DNA from: Desulfosarcina widdelii
Lineage (GTDB): Bacteria; Desulfobacterota; Desulfobacteria; Desulfobacterales; Desulfosarcinaceae
Assembly (NCBI RefSeq): GCF_009688965.1
Contig: NZ_AP021875.1
Coordinates: 2,604,001-2,668,000 of the forward strand
DNA: 64,000 bases
Direction of reading: 5' to 3'
The notes under the pieces: model-generated
Database searches by the model: none
What the model saw: only the letters and a program-made list of their open reading frames with translations
Told to the model about the DNA's origin: nothing
Position numbers and translations under genes: made by a program
Shown here: positions 33,090 through 46,087 of the stretch, one piece after another
Layout: each line of letters starts with the position of its first letter
Position numbering within the stretch: the stretch's first letter is position 1

Positions 33090-33713
33090 TCAGCCGCAGG
33101 GCCGGAACCCTTGACGGCAAGCCGCCGAAAGCTGCCGCACGGTTTTCTCCGGGCAGCCGCCCGACCACACGGCCCCCAAAACGGCAACGCCCCAAAACCC
33201 CATGGCAGCGGCGGTGGCGATCCGCCGGCCGTCCACCCCGCCCAGGGCCACGACCTTGTGGCCGGTTCCGGAAAGAAAACGCTTCAATGCCCCAGTATCG
33301 AATGCAGCCAGGTAATCTTGTTTGGAAATGCTGTCGAAAATCGGACTGAGAAAAATGTAGTCGAACGCGAAGGCGTCCTGCGTGATGTCATCGATCCTAT
33401 GGAAGGAGGAGGAAATGCTACAATCCGGCCGTTGTTGCCGGAGGGACTGAATCGTTCGCCAATCCTGTCGGCGCCGGCTTTCCGCAAAATGAACGCCCTT
33501 GAGCGCAAACTGGTCGATCAGGTCCGGGTGGCCGTGAACCATTATGCGGCCGTGCAGGCCGCCGGGAATCCGTTTCAGGTAGGCGACCAGTTTTTCGTGG
33601 CTGTATCCGGGTTTTCTCAGGTGAAAGACAGCCGACGACTGTTTTAAGATGCTGCCAACCACCCGGGGTTCGTCGAGGAACTCTTTGGGAGGTGAGATGA
33701 CGATCAACTTCAT
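33090..33713 (-). CDS. ThiE/TenI-like thiamine phosphate synthase family protein
   Basis: This 207-residue protein has a TIM-barrel look of the ThiE/TenI family: FHLRKPGYSHEKLVAYL, GVHFAESRRR, DYIFLSPIFDSISKQDY and a C-terminal VVALGGVDGRRIATAAAMGFWGVAVLG phosphate-binding loop. ThiE makes thiamine phosphate, and TenI-like members act as aminopyrimidine or thiazole tautomerases. No other thiamine genes or riboswitch lie here. SPIF and LGGV motifs favour the TenI side, but this is not decisive. It follows the small gene at 33727-34134 by 13 bases. Confidence 0.82.
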   Translation of the reverse strand: MKLIVISPPKEFLDEPRVVGSILKQSSAVFHLRKPGYSHEKLVAYLKRIPGGLHGRIMVHGHPDLIDQFALKGVHFAESRRRQDWRTIQSLRQQRPDCSISSSFHRIDDITQDAFAFDYIFLSPIFDSISKQDYLAAFDTGALKRFLSGTGHKVVALGGVDGRRIATAAAMGFWGVAVLGAVWSGGCPEKTVRQLSAACRQGFRPCG

Positions 33714-33726
33714 TGCCGCGCCGCTT

Positions 33727-34134
33727 TTATTTTTTCTCCATCTTCTGCTTTAACTTCTTCTCGATCTCGGCAAACAAGTCCTGTTTCTTTTGTGCCTGCT
33801 GGGCCTTGATGGACGCCACCTTCTCCTGCATGACGTCCTTGCCCTGCTTGAATTTTTTCAGTTCCTGTTCCAGGCGGCTCTCTTCGGTGTTCCGGGGCAA
33901 ATTTTCGATGGCCAGGTGATCGCCCACCACCAGCCGGTCCTCGAATCCGCTTTTGACCGTGTCGACAATGGCCAGTTCCTTGAGCCGGTTGAGCAGGTAG
34001 CTGCCCTTTTCGTCCGAATAGTCCAGCAGACGACAGACCGCCGCCAGAGACGGCGGTGCTCCCTCCCGGTGGTCGAGCACTCGCACGGCGGAGACAAACA
34101 GGTGGGCGGTGCTATACAAATCGTTCATTTTCAT
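33727..34134 (-). CDS. Hypothetical protein with predicted C-terminal coiled coil
   Basis: The 135-residue protein from ATG 34134 (alternative ATG 34128) has an N-terminal helical region resembling a winged helix (SLAAVCRLLDYSDEKGSYLLNRLKE) and a C-terminal highly charged helix, EESRLEQELKKFKQ onward, that looks like a coiled coil. I do not recognise a named family. It is co-oriented with the ThiE/TenI-like gene. A longer upstream frame lacks coding character. The ribosome site is weak. Confidence 0.65.
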   Translation of the reverse strand: MKMNDLYSTAHLFVSAVRVLDHREGAPPSLAAVCRLLDYSDEKGSYLLNRLKELAIVDTVKSGFEDRLVVGDHLAIENLPRNTEESRLEQELKKFKQGKDVMQEKVASIKAQQAQKKQDLFAEIEKKLKQKMEKK

Positions 34135-34288
34135 GGTGGTGGATTCCCGTTTTCCGGCATTGCGATTCAGACCCAATTTCTTGACATCAACTGACAAGGA
34201 GAGTAACATTTGCTTTTGAATTGTCAAGCGGCAACTGGCCTGCACTTTCCGGGGTCGATCAATCCTGAAACCACTATTATTCAAATAA

Positions 34289-35638
<1,350 letters not shown>

Positions 35639-35652
35639 TCGCCGTTTCTTAA

Positions 35653-36567
35653 ATGGAGAATGCTACCCGCAATGGATCCGTGTCAATGATGACCATAATG
35701 AGGATAGGACCGAAGAGACCGGTATGGGCGGCCTGTCGCATGGCCGCCCTTTTCTTGTGGTTCACCGCAGTCGTCCAGCCGGTCCCATCCGATGCTTACG
35801 TCCTTGAAGGTCCCCACGTTCTGCAACTCACCGCCGAAGCCATGGGCACCATCGCCACCCTTGAGCTTGAGCAAAAATTGCTGATCTATCCGCAGACGCC
35901 GGAAACCGCGCCTGCCGTCTACGACGAAACCACCATTTACGCGATGCCCGAACGGTTCCGCTCGGACATCGTCTCCGGTACGATCCAGCGCACACATCTG
36001 GTGTTCGGCGATACATCCATCACGGTAATCGACGGCCGCATGTCGGTCGGCGGCGATCCCTTCGACACCTATCAGGAATTGCTGCGAGCCCGGACCCGAT
36101 GGCGCCTGATGCGGACGCTCAACCGGTTGGGCGTGGAAACGGCCATTTGCAGTCTGGGGCGGGTGGACGAGACGGTGGTGTTCGTATTGGGGGCTCGGTA
36201 TCCCGATGAATCGGCCTCTCAACTGGCCATCGACAAAACGACCTTTCTACCCGTCCGCCTGCTGCTGGTCGACCAAAAAACAGATGAAACCGGCAGCCGG
36301 CTGGAAATTTTCTACCGCGGCTGGAAAAAGCTTCAAAGCGGGTGGTTTCCGATGCAAGTACAATTTTACTTGGACGACCGCCTTGTCCGGGAGATCCGGG
36401 TGGCGAGCCTGCGCCTCAATCCCTCCATCCCGGCGGAAACGATGGATCCGGAAGCACTGAAGGCCTCGGTTGCCGCCAGCGCTCCTGAAACGCCCGGGGA
36501 ACAAAAACAGCAGGCGGTCGAGGCGGTGCAGAAAGGAGTCCAGGATTTCAGGAAAAAATTTGAATAG
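35653..36567 (+). CDS. Exported protein of unknown function (LolA-like beta fold suspected)
   Basis: The 304-residue product has a hydrophobic N-terminal region (MAALFLWFTAVVQPVPSDAY) typical of a signal peptide, with translation starting at 35653, 35686 or 35698. The mature part is rich in beta-prone segments, including VSGTIQRTHLVFGDTSITVID and a repeated LEIFYRGWKKL-like pattern, and resembles the LolA/outer-membrane lipoprotein-sorting fold. I cannot name the family. A C-terminal Gln/Ala-rich segment may be disordered. It lies 14 bases after enolase, on the same strand. Confidence 0.7.
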   Translation: MENATRNGSVSMMTIMRIGPKRPVWAACRMAALFLWFTAVVQPVPSDAYVLEGPHVLQLTAEAMGTIATLELEQKLLIYPQTPETAPAVYDETTIYAMPERFRSDIVSGTIQRTHLVFGDTSITVIDGRMSVGGDPFDTYQELLRARTRWRLMRTLNRLGVETAICSLGRVDETVVFVLGARYPDESASQLAIDKTTFLPVRLLLVDQKTDETGSRLEIFYRGWKKLQSGWFPMQVQFYLDDRLVREIRVASLRLNPSIPAETMDPEALKASVAASAPETPGEQKQQAVEAVQKGVQDFRKKFE

Positions 36568-36715
36568 CCGGTTTTCCAAAACAGGCAAATATGGTACACG
36601 CTTCGCAACTGAATCGTACTGAGCAAAATCGCCTGAAAAAGCTGCACGAAAAAACAAAACTGTTTATTTGACTCATATTTATTACATATTTGCATGAAAC
36701 GAGGCCGAGGTTTGA

Positions 36716-38374
<1,659 letters not shown>

Positions 38375-38498
38375 GCTTTCTGTTCCGGAATCGGAACTTC
38401 TGCACACATACAGGTTCAAGTCATCGGGTAGTAAACCTGAAGCCATAGCTGCCTGTAGCGTCTATCCTTCCTTAAAATATACTTCTTTGCCTTTTTTA

Positions 38499-38525
38499 TT
38501 AAGTTCCCGCCGATTCCGTCGATAA
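38499..38525 (+). promoter_or_regulatory. Candidate sigma-28 (FliA) promoter for chemoreceptor
   Basis: TTAA, a 15-base spacer, and GTCGATAA match the sigma-28 consensus TAAA-N15-GCCGATAA at 3 of 4 and 7 of 8 positions, with exact spacing. It lies 71 bases before the chemoreceptor ATG. Flagellar regulation of receptors is common. Confidence 0.5.
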
Positions 38526-38596
38526 TGCAAGTGAACAATATTTATTTTTATTCTACAATACATTTTATCATAATCGTTTTACCAAGGAGCCCTGTT

Positions 38597-40600
38597 ATGA
38601 AACTCAACCTGCAGTCCATCTCGACCAAATTGATCACAGGCGGTATTCTGGCCGTCCTGATTCCATTGATCGTCGCCGGATGGCTTTCCTATTCCAAATC
38701 CCACGACGCCCTGCTGGGGCTTTCCAAGGATCAAGCCGCTGGGATTGCGTCGGATCTCGCGAGAATGACGCGAAATATCGTCGATGCAGAACTCGATAAG
38801 GCGTCAACCATGGCCAACCAGAAAAGGGTCGTCGAACTTGGCCAGGCAGTCGACAATCTCGGTGTGGAAGCCAATGAATTGATGATCGATGAGATGTTTG
38901 CCGATCTTACGCGACAATTTAGCAGCATGGACAGGCATTACCAGGGCGTTTTCATTTCGGATGCCAAGGGTGAACTCTACACGGGCGTATTGGAAGGCGG
39001 CAAGGAATATACCGGCGTCAATATCGGCGATCGAGACTATTTCATGGCCAGCAAAAATTCGGGGAAATCGGTATTGAGCAATCTTACGATCTCAAAAAGC
39101 ACGGGTAAACCCATCGCCGTTGCTTGCGCACCGATCCTTACGGCCAACGGAAAATTTCTCGGCACCTTGGGCCTGGTGATCAAGGCAGACTTTTTTACGG
39201 AAATCATCTCGGGTCGTAAAATCGGCACGACCGGCTATGGTTTTATGATTGATCGGACCGGCGTCACCCTGGCACACCCCAACCCCGATTTTGTGCTCGA
39301 TTTAAATCTGGCGAAGCTCGAGGGGATGGAAACGATCACAGGCAAGATGATGGCTAATGATTCTGGCGTGGAAGAATACGTTTTCAAGGGAATCCATAAA
39401 ATCGCGGGATTCGCCCCGGTGGGCCTCAACGGCTGGTCCATCGGTGCCACCCAAAACGCTGAGGAGTTCCTGGCGGCGTCCAATGCCATTCGAAATTCAA
39501 ATGTCGTGGTAACCTTGGTGGCCGGTCTGATCGTGGCCGTGCTCGTTTTCTTCTCCGCCCGAGCCATCGTGCGCCCCATCAACGCCGCCGTTGCCGGTCT
39601 TAAAGACATCGCCCAGGGCGAGGGCGACCTGACCATGCGCCTGGAGGCCACTGCCAAGGATGAGGTCGGCGAACTGGCCCGCTGGTTCAACACCTTCATC
39701 GAAAAACTCCAGGGCATCATCAAGGACATTGCCGGCGGAGTCCAAACCCTCTCCTCCTCCTCCACTGAGCTCTCCGCCATCTCGGAGCAGATGACCCAGG
39801 GCATCCAGAACGTTTCCGAGAAGTCCAACACCGTTTCCGCTGCTGCCGAGGAAATGAGCGCCAACATGAACAACGTGGCCGCCGCCATGGAGGAGTCGGC
39901 CACCAACACCAACATGGTGGCCACCGCGGCCGAGGAGATGTCCTCCACCATCGGAGAGATCGCCCAGAACGCAGAAAAGGCCCGGAACATTTCCGACGAA
40001 GCGGCCCACAAAGCCTCCAACGCATCGACCAACATGGACCAGTTGGGCAACGCGGCCAACTCCATCGGTAAGGTGATCGAGACCATCACCGACATCAGCG
40101 AGCAGGTCAACCTGCTGGCCCTGAACGCCACCATCGAGGCGGCCCGGGCCGGCGAGGCCGGCAAGGGCTTTGCCGTGGTGGCCAACGAGATCAAGGAACT
40201 GGCCAAGCAGACCGCCGAGGCCACCCAGGACATCAAGGAGAAGATCGAGGGCATCCAGGGAACCACCACGACCACCGTAGGCCAGATTGCCGAGATCACC
40301 CAGGTGATCAACGATGTCAACGACGTGGTGGCCACCATTGCCACGGCCGTTGAGGAGCAGTCGACGGCCACCAAGGAGATCGCCAGCAACGTGGCCCAGG
40401 CCTCCCAGGGCATTCAGGAGGTCAACGAAAACGTCAATCAGAGTTCCACGGTTGCCGTAGAGATTTCCAGCGACATCGCCGGCGTGAGCACCTCCATGGA
40501 CGAGATGTCCACCAGCAGCAGCCAGGTCAACCTCAGCGCCCAGGAGTTGTCCAACCTGTCGGAAAGTCTCAAGAACATGGTGGATCAGTTCAAGGTGTAA
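38597..40600 (+). CDS. Methyl-accepting chemotaxis protein with dCache sensor
   Basis: This 667-residue inner-membrane chemoreceptor starts at ATG 38597 after AAGGAG. An N-terminal transmembrane helix and a second near [19 protein letters not shown] bracket a dCache-like periplasmic domain ([17 protein letters not shown] and [17 protein letters not shown] are typical). HAMP follows, then a long coiled coil with the conserved signalling tip [19 protein letters not shown]. The C-terminus lacks a CheR/CheB-binding pentapeptide. Its C-terminal DNA is almost identical to that of the receptor at 55244. No chemotaxis kinase genes are in the window. Confidence 0.97.
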   Translation: MKLNLQSISTKLITGGILAVLIPLIVAGWLSYSKSHDALLGLSKDQAAGIASDLARMTRNIVDAELDKASTMANQKRVVELGQAVDNLGVEANELMIDEMFADLTRQFSSMDRHYQGVFISDAKGELYTGVLEGGKEYTGVNIGDRDYFMASKNSGKSVLSNLTISKSTGKPIAVACAPILTANGKFLGTLGLVIKADFFTEIISGRKIGTTGYGFMIDRTGVTLAHPNPDFVLDLNLAKLEGMETITGKMMANDSGVEEYVFKGIHKIAGFAPVGLNGWSIGATQNAEEFLAASNAIRNSNVVVTLVAGLIVAVLVFFSARAIVRPINAAVAGLKDIAQGEGDLTMRLEATAKDEVGELARWFNTFIEKLQGIIKDIAGGVQTLSSSSTELSAISEQMTQGIQNVSEKSNTVSAAAEEMSANMNNVAAAMEESATNTNMVATAAEEMSSTIGEIAQNAEKARNISDEAAHKASNASTNMDQLGNAANSIGKVIETITDISEQVNLLALNATIEAARAGEAGKGFAVVANEIKELAKQTAEATQDIKEKIEGIQGTTTTTVGQIAEITQVINDVNDVVATIATAVEEQSTATKEIASNVAQASQGIQEVNENVNQSSTVAVEISSDIAGVSTSMDEMSTSSSQVNLSAQELSNLSESLKNMVDQFKV

Positions 40601-40674
40601 ACATAAAAGGGAGCGATTGGCATCGTCCCTTGATTTCGATCGATTGGATGCATCGGTAGATCGATGCGCGATTA

Positions 40675-40718
40675 AAAACAGGCGGAAGCCGTTCAAAGCA
40701 ACGGCTCCCGCCTGTTTT
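40675..40718. terminator. Strong bidirectional terminator
   Basis: AAAACAGGCGGAAGCCGTT (40675-40693) and its near-exact inverted copy (40700-40718) form a ~19-bp stem with one mismatch, ending in TTTT on both strands. It lies between the convergent chemoreceptor and FMN-oxidoreductase genes, so it can stop both. Confidence 0.9.
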
Positions 40719-40748
40719 ATCGTGTTTGGCTAAACCTACTATTACATA

Positions 40749-42677
40749 TTACAGCGATCTGCCGATTTCCTCAGCCTCGCTTTGGGCCAGCATGAGGTTG
40801 CGCGGCGTTTTGGCATCTCCGATGACATGCACCTCCAGCCCGCGGCGGTCCAGCAGTTGCTTGACGTCCCGCATCGGCGTCATGGCCTCGGCCACCACGA
40901 CGCTATCGAAGTTTTCCAGGGTCACAGGATTGCCGGCGGATGTAAAAACAACGCCGTCGTCGGTAAAGGTCTTGACCGCCACCTGCTTAAAAAGGTGTAC
41001 GTTCCGCCGTTTAAGCCGCTCCCTGAGGTAGAAGCGGTCGTTGCTGGACATCTCATCGGCAAAATGGCGTTTGCGGTTGAGCAGGGCCACCTCGCGCCCC
41101 TTTTCCGCCAGAAAGTCCGCCGTCACCAGTCCCGCCTGCCCCCCGCCCACGACGATCACCCGGTCGCCGACAATTTTTCCATCCAGCACCTCGGTCACCG
41201 TACACAAATCCATTTGGGTGGTAAACAGCCCCTTGATGATGGGCATGTCCGGCAGGCTGCCCGACGCCAGCACAACCGTATCCGGATTGACGGTATCCAG
41301 CAGTTGCTCGTCCACGGCCGTGTTGAGCTGCAGAGACACGCCAAGACGCTCGATTTCGCTATTGAGAAAATCGACGATGTCCATGATCTCCCCCCGGCCG
41401 GGTACCCTTGCGGCCAGTCTCAGCAGACCGCCCACGAAGCCTTTCTCTTCGGCAACGGTCACACGGTGTCCGCGCATGGCCGCCATGCGGGCCGCGGCCA
41501 GGCCGGCCGGTCCGGCCCCCACCACAAGAACGGTTTTCGGGGCAGCCGCCTTTTCGTCTCCATTCATCAAATATTCCCGCCCCACATCGGGATTGACCAC
41601 GCAGGAGCCGGGCTCCAGGGCCAAAACGGCGTGAATGCAGCCCAGGCAGCAGCCGAGACACGGCCGGATGGCCTTCAGGTTGCCGGCCCGGGCTTTTTCC
41701 GGCAGCATGGGGTCGGCGATCAGGGCCCGGCCCATGGCCACCACGTCGGCCCGCCCCTCTTTCAAAATGCGGTCGGCCAGTTCCGGACTCTTGACGCGCC
41801 CGACGCCGATTACGGGAATGTTCACCACTTTTTTCACGGCTTCGGCCAGGTGCACGAAACAGCCATGTTCCACGTACATGGAGGGGATGGTCAGTTGTTT
41901 GGAGCCATAGACGCCGGCCGACACGTGCAGGTAGTCTGCGCCTTTTTCTTCCAAAATCGGTGCCAGGCGCAGGGCATCGTCGAGGGTCCAGCCCCCGTCG
42001 ATGTAGTCCTCACCGTTGATCCGCAGCCCTACGGGAAAATCACTGCCGGCCTTGGCCTTGATGTCCGCCAGCAGTTCGAGAAAAAAGCGGATGCGATTTT
42101 CGAAGCTCCCTCCGTAACGGTCCTGGCGATGATTCGAGTTGGGAGCCAGGAACTGATTGATCAGGTAGCCGTGGGCACCGTGAACTTCCACGAAATCGAA
42201 GCCGGCGTCCCGGCAGCGCCGCGCAGCATCACCGAAAGCGGCCACCAGTTCGGCAATCCCCTCTTCGCTCAGCTCCTTGGGGACCCCCTTGACTACCGCC
42301 GGTGCCGGCAGGGGCGACGGCGCCACCTTGCGATCGTGGTAGGATTGGCGCCCACCGTGCATCAACTGCATGCCGAAGCAGGTGTCGAAGGACTTGACCG
42401 TATCGACCATTTTCTTCATTGACGGAATGCAGGCATCGTCCCAAAGGGCGGGAAGACCGGGCAATTCAAGACCGGTGGGATGCACGCCGCCGCCGCCTAC
42501 CAGAATCATGCCGGCCCCGCCTTTGGCCCGCTCGGCCAGGTAGCCGGTCAACTGGTCAGTGACATGGTTGTTTTCGTCCACGCCGAAATTGATGCTCATG
42601 GCCGACATGAGAAGCCGGTTTTTGGCCTGCATCCGTCCAATCTGGATGGGTGAAAAAAGATGCTTGAGGATGGTCAT
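40749..42677 (-). CDS. Old-Yellow-Enzyme family FMN/FAD/Fe-S oxidoreductase
   Basis: The 642-residue enzyme resembles 2,4-dienoyl-CoA reductase (FadH) and bile-acid or trimethylamine relatives. An N-terminal TIM barrel binds FMN, with GMQLMHGGRQ and HGAHGYLINQFLAP followed by DRYGGSFENR. A [4Fe-4S] motif CLGCCLGC then CVVNP (C-x2-C-x3-C-x11-C) leads to an NAD/FAD domain with VLVVGAGPAGLAAARMA and VIVVGGGQAGLVTADF. Its substrate is probably an unsaturated acyl-CoA or related enone/enoate, but sequence cannot fix this. It is the last gene of the minus-strand run. GGAGA precedes the ATG. Confidence 0.93.
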   Translation of the reverse strand: MTILKHLFSPIQIGRMQAKNRLLMSAMSINFGVDENNHVTDQLTGYLAERAKGGAGMILVGGGGVHPTGLELPGLPALWDDACIPSMKKMVDTVKSFDTCFGMQLMHGGRQSYHDRKVAPSPLPAPAVVKGVPKELSEEGIAELVAAFGDAARRCRDAGFDFVEVHGAHGYLINQFLAPNSNHRQDRYGGSFENRIRFFLELLADIKAKAGSDFPVGLRINGEDYIDGGWTLDDALRLAPILEEKGADYLHVSAGVYGSKQLTIPSMYVEHGCFVHLAEAVKKVVNIPVIGVGRVKSPELADRILKEGRADVVAMGRALIADPMLPEKARAGNLKAIRPCLGCCLGCIHAVLALEPGSCVVNPDVGREYLMNGDEKAAAPKTVLVVGAGPAGLAAARMAAMRGHRVTVAEEKGFVGGLLRLAARVPGRGEIMDIVDFLNSEIERLGVSLQLNTAVDEQLLDTVNPDTVVLASGSLPDMPIIKGLFTTQMDLCTVTEVLDGKIVGDRVIVVGGGQAGLVTADFLAEKGREVALLNRKRHFADEMSSNDRFYLRERLKRRNVHLFKQVAVKTFTDDGVVFTSAGNPVTLENFDSVVVAEAMTPMRDVKQLLDRRGLEVHVIGDAKTPRNLMLAQSEAEEIGRSL

Positions 42678-42767
42678 GGGAAGTCTCCGGAAAAAGGGTG
42701 ACGAATAAAAGTAAAACCGGTCGGTCTTAAACCTGAACAGGGGATATACACGTTTTGCATGGCGGCG

Positions 42768-43430
42768 TCAAACCCCGGCCAATCCAGCGATATCCGCTGA
42801 GGTCAGGATACGGTTACCCATCGGATCCTGTTCGGCGATCCTCAGCATGGCCTTGGCCACGGTGCTGGCATGGATAGGCCGGTAACGTTTTGGAATCAAA
42901 TAGGAAGTCCGGCGTCCCAGTACCTGCCCCAGGGCCTCCCCAAGGCGGAACTCTGGTCTGTTTCCCAGCAGGAGAGAAGGTCTGAAAATGCTGACACTGT
43001 CGAATTCCAATGTCAGGATAGCCGCCTCCAGTTCACCCTTGACCCGATTGTAAAAAAGTCGCGCGCCGGGATTGGCCCCCATCGCCGAAACCAACAGAAA
43101 ATGCCGGCACCCTTGGTTTCGGGCCGCCTGGGCCGCGGTCAGCGGGTAGTCAAAATCCACCCGGCGGAAGGCTTCGCGGCTACCGGCTTTTTTCATCGTC
43201 GTGCCCATGGCGCAAAGAACCAGATCGGCAGCCACTTGGTCGCGCCACTTTTCAGGCCGCTCGAAATCAACCAATCGTGAATCCAGCTTCGCAGCTGCCT
43301 CTACATTTTTTATCGCTGATCGGGTCAAGGTCACGACCCGGCCACAGAATTCTGCGTTCAACAAGCCGTCCAGCAGATAACCGCCCACCAACCCGGTCGC
43401 CCCCAACAATAAAACGGTGCGCTTTGGCAT
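42768..43430 (-). CDS. NAD(P)-binding atypical short-chain dehydrogenase (NmrA/HTATIP2-like)
   Basis: The 220-residue protein has an N-terminal Rossmann motif VLLLGATGLVGGYLL and no classical YxxxK catalytic pair. The combination of LVLCAMGTTMKKAGS, FLLVSAMGANPGA and the late IFRPSLLLGNR matches the HTATIP2/NAD(P)H-binding family. These proteins bind NAD(P) and probably act as sensors or reductases; the substrate is not known. GGAGAAG precedes ATG 43430. It is 33 bases after the alpha/beta hydrolase gene, so they are probably co-transcribed. Confidence 0.85.
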   Translation of the reverse strand: MPKRTVLLLGATGLVGGYLLDGLLNAEFCGRVVTLTRSAIKNVEAAAKLDSRLVDFERPEKWRDQVAADLVLCAMGTTMKKAGSREAFRRVDFDYPLTAAQAARNQGCRHFLLVSAMGANPGARLFYNRVKGELEAAILTLEFDSVSIFRPSLLLGNRPEFRLGEALGQVLGRRTSYLIPKRYRPIHASTVAKAMLRIAEQDPMGNRILTSADIAGLAGV

Positions 43431-43463
43431 CCTTCTTCTCCAGGTCAGGATTTAAGGTCGAAT

Positions 43464-44288
43464 TTATTCTGTCTTGTTTTCCAACCGCGAGTCTGCAGAC
43501 AAAAATGCATTGACCGCCTCCCAATAGTCCGGCGAGGTCTCAATGGTGTTGTGGTCGGTTCCTTCGATACGCACCGCCGTGGTCGGACCGCTCCATACCC
43601 GGCGCAGATTTTCGGCAAAGCGGGGCGGCACGATCTGGTCATGGGAAGCGGTGAGGAAAAGAGCCGGTGTGACAATATCCGGCGCCAGGACGGCCGAATC
43701 GAAGCGGTGCCGGAGGAGCCATTTTACCGGAAAAATCGGATAGTGGGCCCTGGCCACGTTGACCAGTGAATCGAAGGGGGTCACCAGAACCACGCCTCCG
43801 ACCCGGCGGCTTGCGGCCACGTGCACGGCCACTCCCGAACCGAGACTACGCCCCATGAGCACGACATGGGAGGGGTCGATGCCTTCGGAGGCGATGACCC
43901 GATCAAAAATGAAAAGGGCATCGTCGCAAAGGGCACGCTCGGATGGACGGCCCTGGCTCTGGCCGTATCCGCGGTAGTTCATGAACAGAAAGGATCGGGC
44001 GGTAAAACGGCCGAGATCAGCGAAGTTCAGGGAGACGTCCTCGGCGTTGCCCCCATAGTAGACGATCAGAGGATGGTTTGCATCGATCCCGTTGTTGAAG
44101 AACCATCCGGTGAGAGTAACGTCGCCGTGCTTCAACCGGATCTCGCGGTCGGCATAGCGGGACAGGTTTGCCGACGCGGTGGGCTGGGGAAAGAAGATCA
44201 TCTTTCCCTGGAACAGATAGAGCAGCAGGCTGCTGCCTACGAACAGCACCACCAAACCCTGAACAATCCCAACAATCATTTTACCCAT
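43464..44288 (-). CDS. Membrane-anchored alpha/beta hydrolase
   Basis: From ATG 44288 (TGGAGA upstream) the protein has 274 residues. Its start overlaps the aspartate kinase stop by eight bases, showing translational coupling. A hydrophobic N-terminus ([23 protein letters not shown]) is a signal anchor. The esterase core shows the oxyanion-hole [12 protein letters not shown], nucleophile Ser in [15 protein letters not shown], the acid in [12 protein letters not shown] and His in GTDHNTIE. This resembles YqiA/BEM46-like hydrolases with unknown substrate. It likely acts outside the inner membrane. Confidence 0.88.
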   Translation of the reverse strand: MGKMIVGIVQGLVVLFVGSSLLLYLFQGKMIFFPQPTASANLSRYADREIRLKHGDVTLTGWFFNNGIDANHPLIVYYGGNAEDVSLNFADLGRFTARSFLFMNYRGYGQSQGRPSERALCDDALFIFDRVIASEGIDPSHVVLMGRSLGSGVAVHVAASRRVGGVVLVTPFDSLVNVARAHYPIFPVKWLLRHRFDSAVLAPDIVTPALFLTASHDQIVPPRFAENLRRVWSGPTTAVRIEGTDHNTIETSPDYWEAVNAFLSADSRLENKTE

Positions 44289-45495
44289 TCTCCAAAATCC
44301 AGTTGGCATGGCACACTCGTACGCCGGCTGCAACGGACTCGCGGGGGACCAGCAAAGAAATACGAAACGAAGTGGTGCTGATTCCAAACACTTCGATTGC
44401 GTTGTTTTTAAGCAGTTCTATGGCTTCGATCAAGGTTACATTGGTTCGATTGAGCCCTTCCCCGATGAGAGACAAGGCTCCCAAATGGTCGTCGAAGGCG
44501 ATGCTTGCACCCAACTCTCGAGCCAGGTTCGTTTGGATTGCATCCCACCCATAGATATTGGTTGATGATACTACGAAAGTGGCCCGCGGCGAAACCGTAC
44601 TCCCCTGGGTTCGGGTGACATGAACCTCTTTCACTGGCACCTGCTCGTTTTCCAATATCTCCAACGCCCGGTTGAAATCGGATAGGACCCGGCTGCCACG
44701 GATGCGCACCCGAACAATCTCTTTTTCGCTGACCACCGCCTGCACGCCGACCACCTCGCCCGGGGCGAATCTGCGCACTACCGTTTCTCTGTTCCGATCA
44801 AAGGTGCTACGGGCGTAAATGGCGATCTGCTTCTCTTTGGCGAACTGGACAGCCTGGGCGTTGAGTACTTTGGCCCCGGCGACACTCATCTCCTGCATCA
44901 CCGGATAGGAAAGTTCCGGAAGGTGCCGAGCATCTGCTACGGTGGAGGGGTCGCTGGTATATACTCCGTCCACGTCCGAATAGATCTCGCAACGATCGGC
45001 ATTGATGGCAGCTGCCAGTGCAACTGCCGTGGTATCCGAACCACCGCGGCCTAAGGTAGTGATGTCCCGCCGATAGCTGACTCCCTGGAATCCGCCCACC
45101 ACTACGATTTTGCCAGCCGCCATCTCATCCAATACCCGGAACGGCCGTACTTCGATTACCTGGGCGTCGTTGTGCCGGTGGTTGGTGATGATCCCGCACT
45201 GGGAACCGGTTAAAGAAACCGCCTGGGCACCCAGTTCACTCAGGGCCATACACAGTAGGGACATGGTGATGCGCTCGCCGGTGCTGAGCAGCATATCCAT
45301 CTCCCGCCGGGGCGGTCGCGGTGAGACCTCGGCGGCCATCTCCACCAGGTGGTTGGTGGTTTTGCCCATAGCCGAAACCACGACGGCCACACCCACTCCC
45401 TTGGCCTTCACATCGGCGATAATACGGGCCACCCGCTTGATCTTGTCCATGTCGGCCAGACTGCTGCCGCCATATTTTTGGACGACACAGGTCAT
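44281..45495 (-). CDS. lysC: Aspartate kinase
   Basis: The 404-residue enzyme phosphorylates aspartate, the first step toward lysine, threonine and methionine. The N-terminal kinase domain has [46 protein letters not shown] and [11 protein letters not shown], all signatures of the family. The C-terminal part carries tandem ACT-type regulatory domains, with [15 protein letters not shown] start and [11 protein letters not shown] in the last. It fits the monofunctional regulated type. It begins ten bases after the yqaA stop and overlaps the hydrolase gene. Confidence 0.96.
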   Translation of the reverse strand: MTCVVQKYGGSSLADMDKIKRVARIIADVKAKGVGVAVVVSAMGKTTNHLVEMAAEVSPRPPRREMDMLLSTGERITMSLLCMALSELGAQAVSLTGSQCGIITNHRHNDAQVIEVRPFRVLDEMAAGKIVVVGGFQGVSYRRDITTLGRGGSDTTAVALAAAINADRCEIYSDVDGVYTSDPSTVADARHLPELSYPVMQEMSVAGAKVLNAQAVQFAKEKQIAIYARSTFDRNRETVVRRFAPGEVVGVQAVVSEKEIVRVRIRGSRVLSDFNRALEILENEQVPVKEVHVTRTQGSTVSPRATFVVSSTNIYGWDAIQTNLARELGASIAFDDHLGALSLIGEGLNRTNVTLIEAIELLKNNAIEVFGISTTSFRISLLVPRESVAAGVRVCHANWILENG

Positions 45496-45505
45496 GGGCT
45501 TTTCC

Positions 45506-46087
45506 TTAAAACAAGTATTTGATCAACACAAAACTGCCCACCAGAAGAACGGTAAAAACAACCGCCAGCAGATTGAAGTAACGGTCGATGAAACGCTGGA
45601 TGCGCGGCCCGAAGAGATAGATCAATCCGCCGACGAGAAAAAACCGTGCCGAACGGGAGAACGCAGATGCCAGGACAAAGACGGTGAAATCGATCTTGAA
45701 CATGCCGGCAGCGATGGTGAACACCTTGTAGGGTATAGGCGTAAAGCCGGCGATGCCCACTGCCCATGCGTCGTAGGTCTTATACAGGGTTTCAATGTAG
45801 GCCACTTTCTCAGTCAGACCGTAAAAATCGACGATGCGGCTGCCGATCGAGGCCATGAACTGCCAGCCGATCAGGTACCCTAGGCATCCGCCGAAAATGG
45901 ATCCGACGGCACAGACCAAGGCGTATTTGAGGGAGCGGTCCGGCCGGGCCACGCACAGGGCGATCAGCAATACGTCCGGCGGAATGGGGAAAAAGGAGGA
46001 TTCGGCAAAGGCCAGCAGAAAGAGGGCCCAGGTGCCGTAAGGGGTAGCCGCCCAGTGCAGCACCCAGTCATACAGGCTTCTGAGCAT
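45506..46087 (-). CDS. YqaA/DedA-type membrane protein
   Basis: The 193-residue inner-membrane protein has several hydrophobic segments. The [17 protein letters not shown] motif and [10 protein letters not shown], plus the later [17 protein letters not shown], are typical of the SNARE-associated (DedA/YqaA) family, whose members are linked to membrane integrity and lipid flipping. The gene abuts the pcm stop (TAA immediately followed by ATG), so translation is probably coupled. The precise function is not established. Confidence 0.88.
   Translation of the reverse strand: MLRSLYDWVLHWAATPYGTWALFLLAFAESSFFPIPPDVLLIALCVARPDRSLKYALVCAVGSIFGGCLGYLIGWQFMASIGSRIVDFYGLTEKVAYIETLYKTYDAWAVGIAGFTPIPYKVFTIAAGMFKIDFTVFVLASAFSRSARFFLVGGLIYLFGPRIQRFIDRYFNLLAVVFTVLLVGSFVLIKYLF

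Noticed and set aside
39235..40696. Long open frames antisense to the chemoreceptor, one ~390 residues
   Set aside because: They mirror the low-complexity, Ala/Ser-rich coding strand, lack domain motifs and sit fully inside a certain gene.
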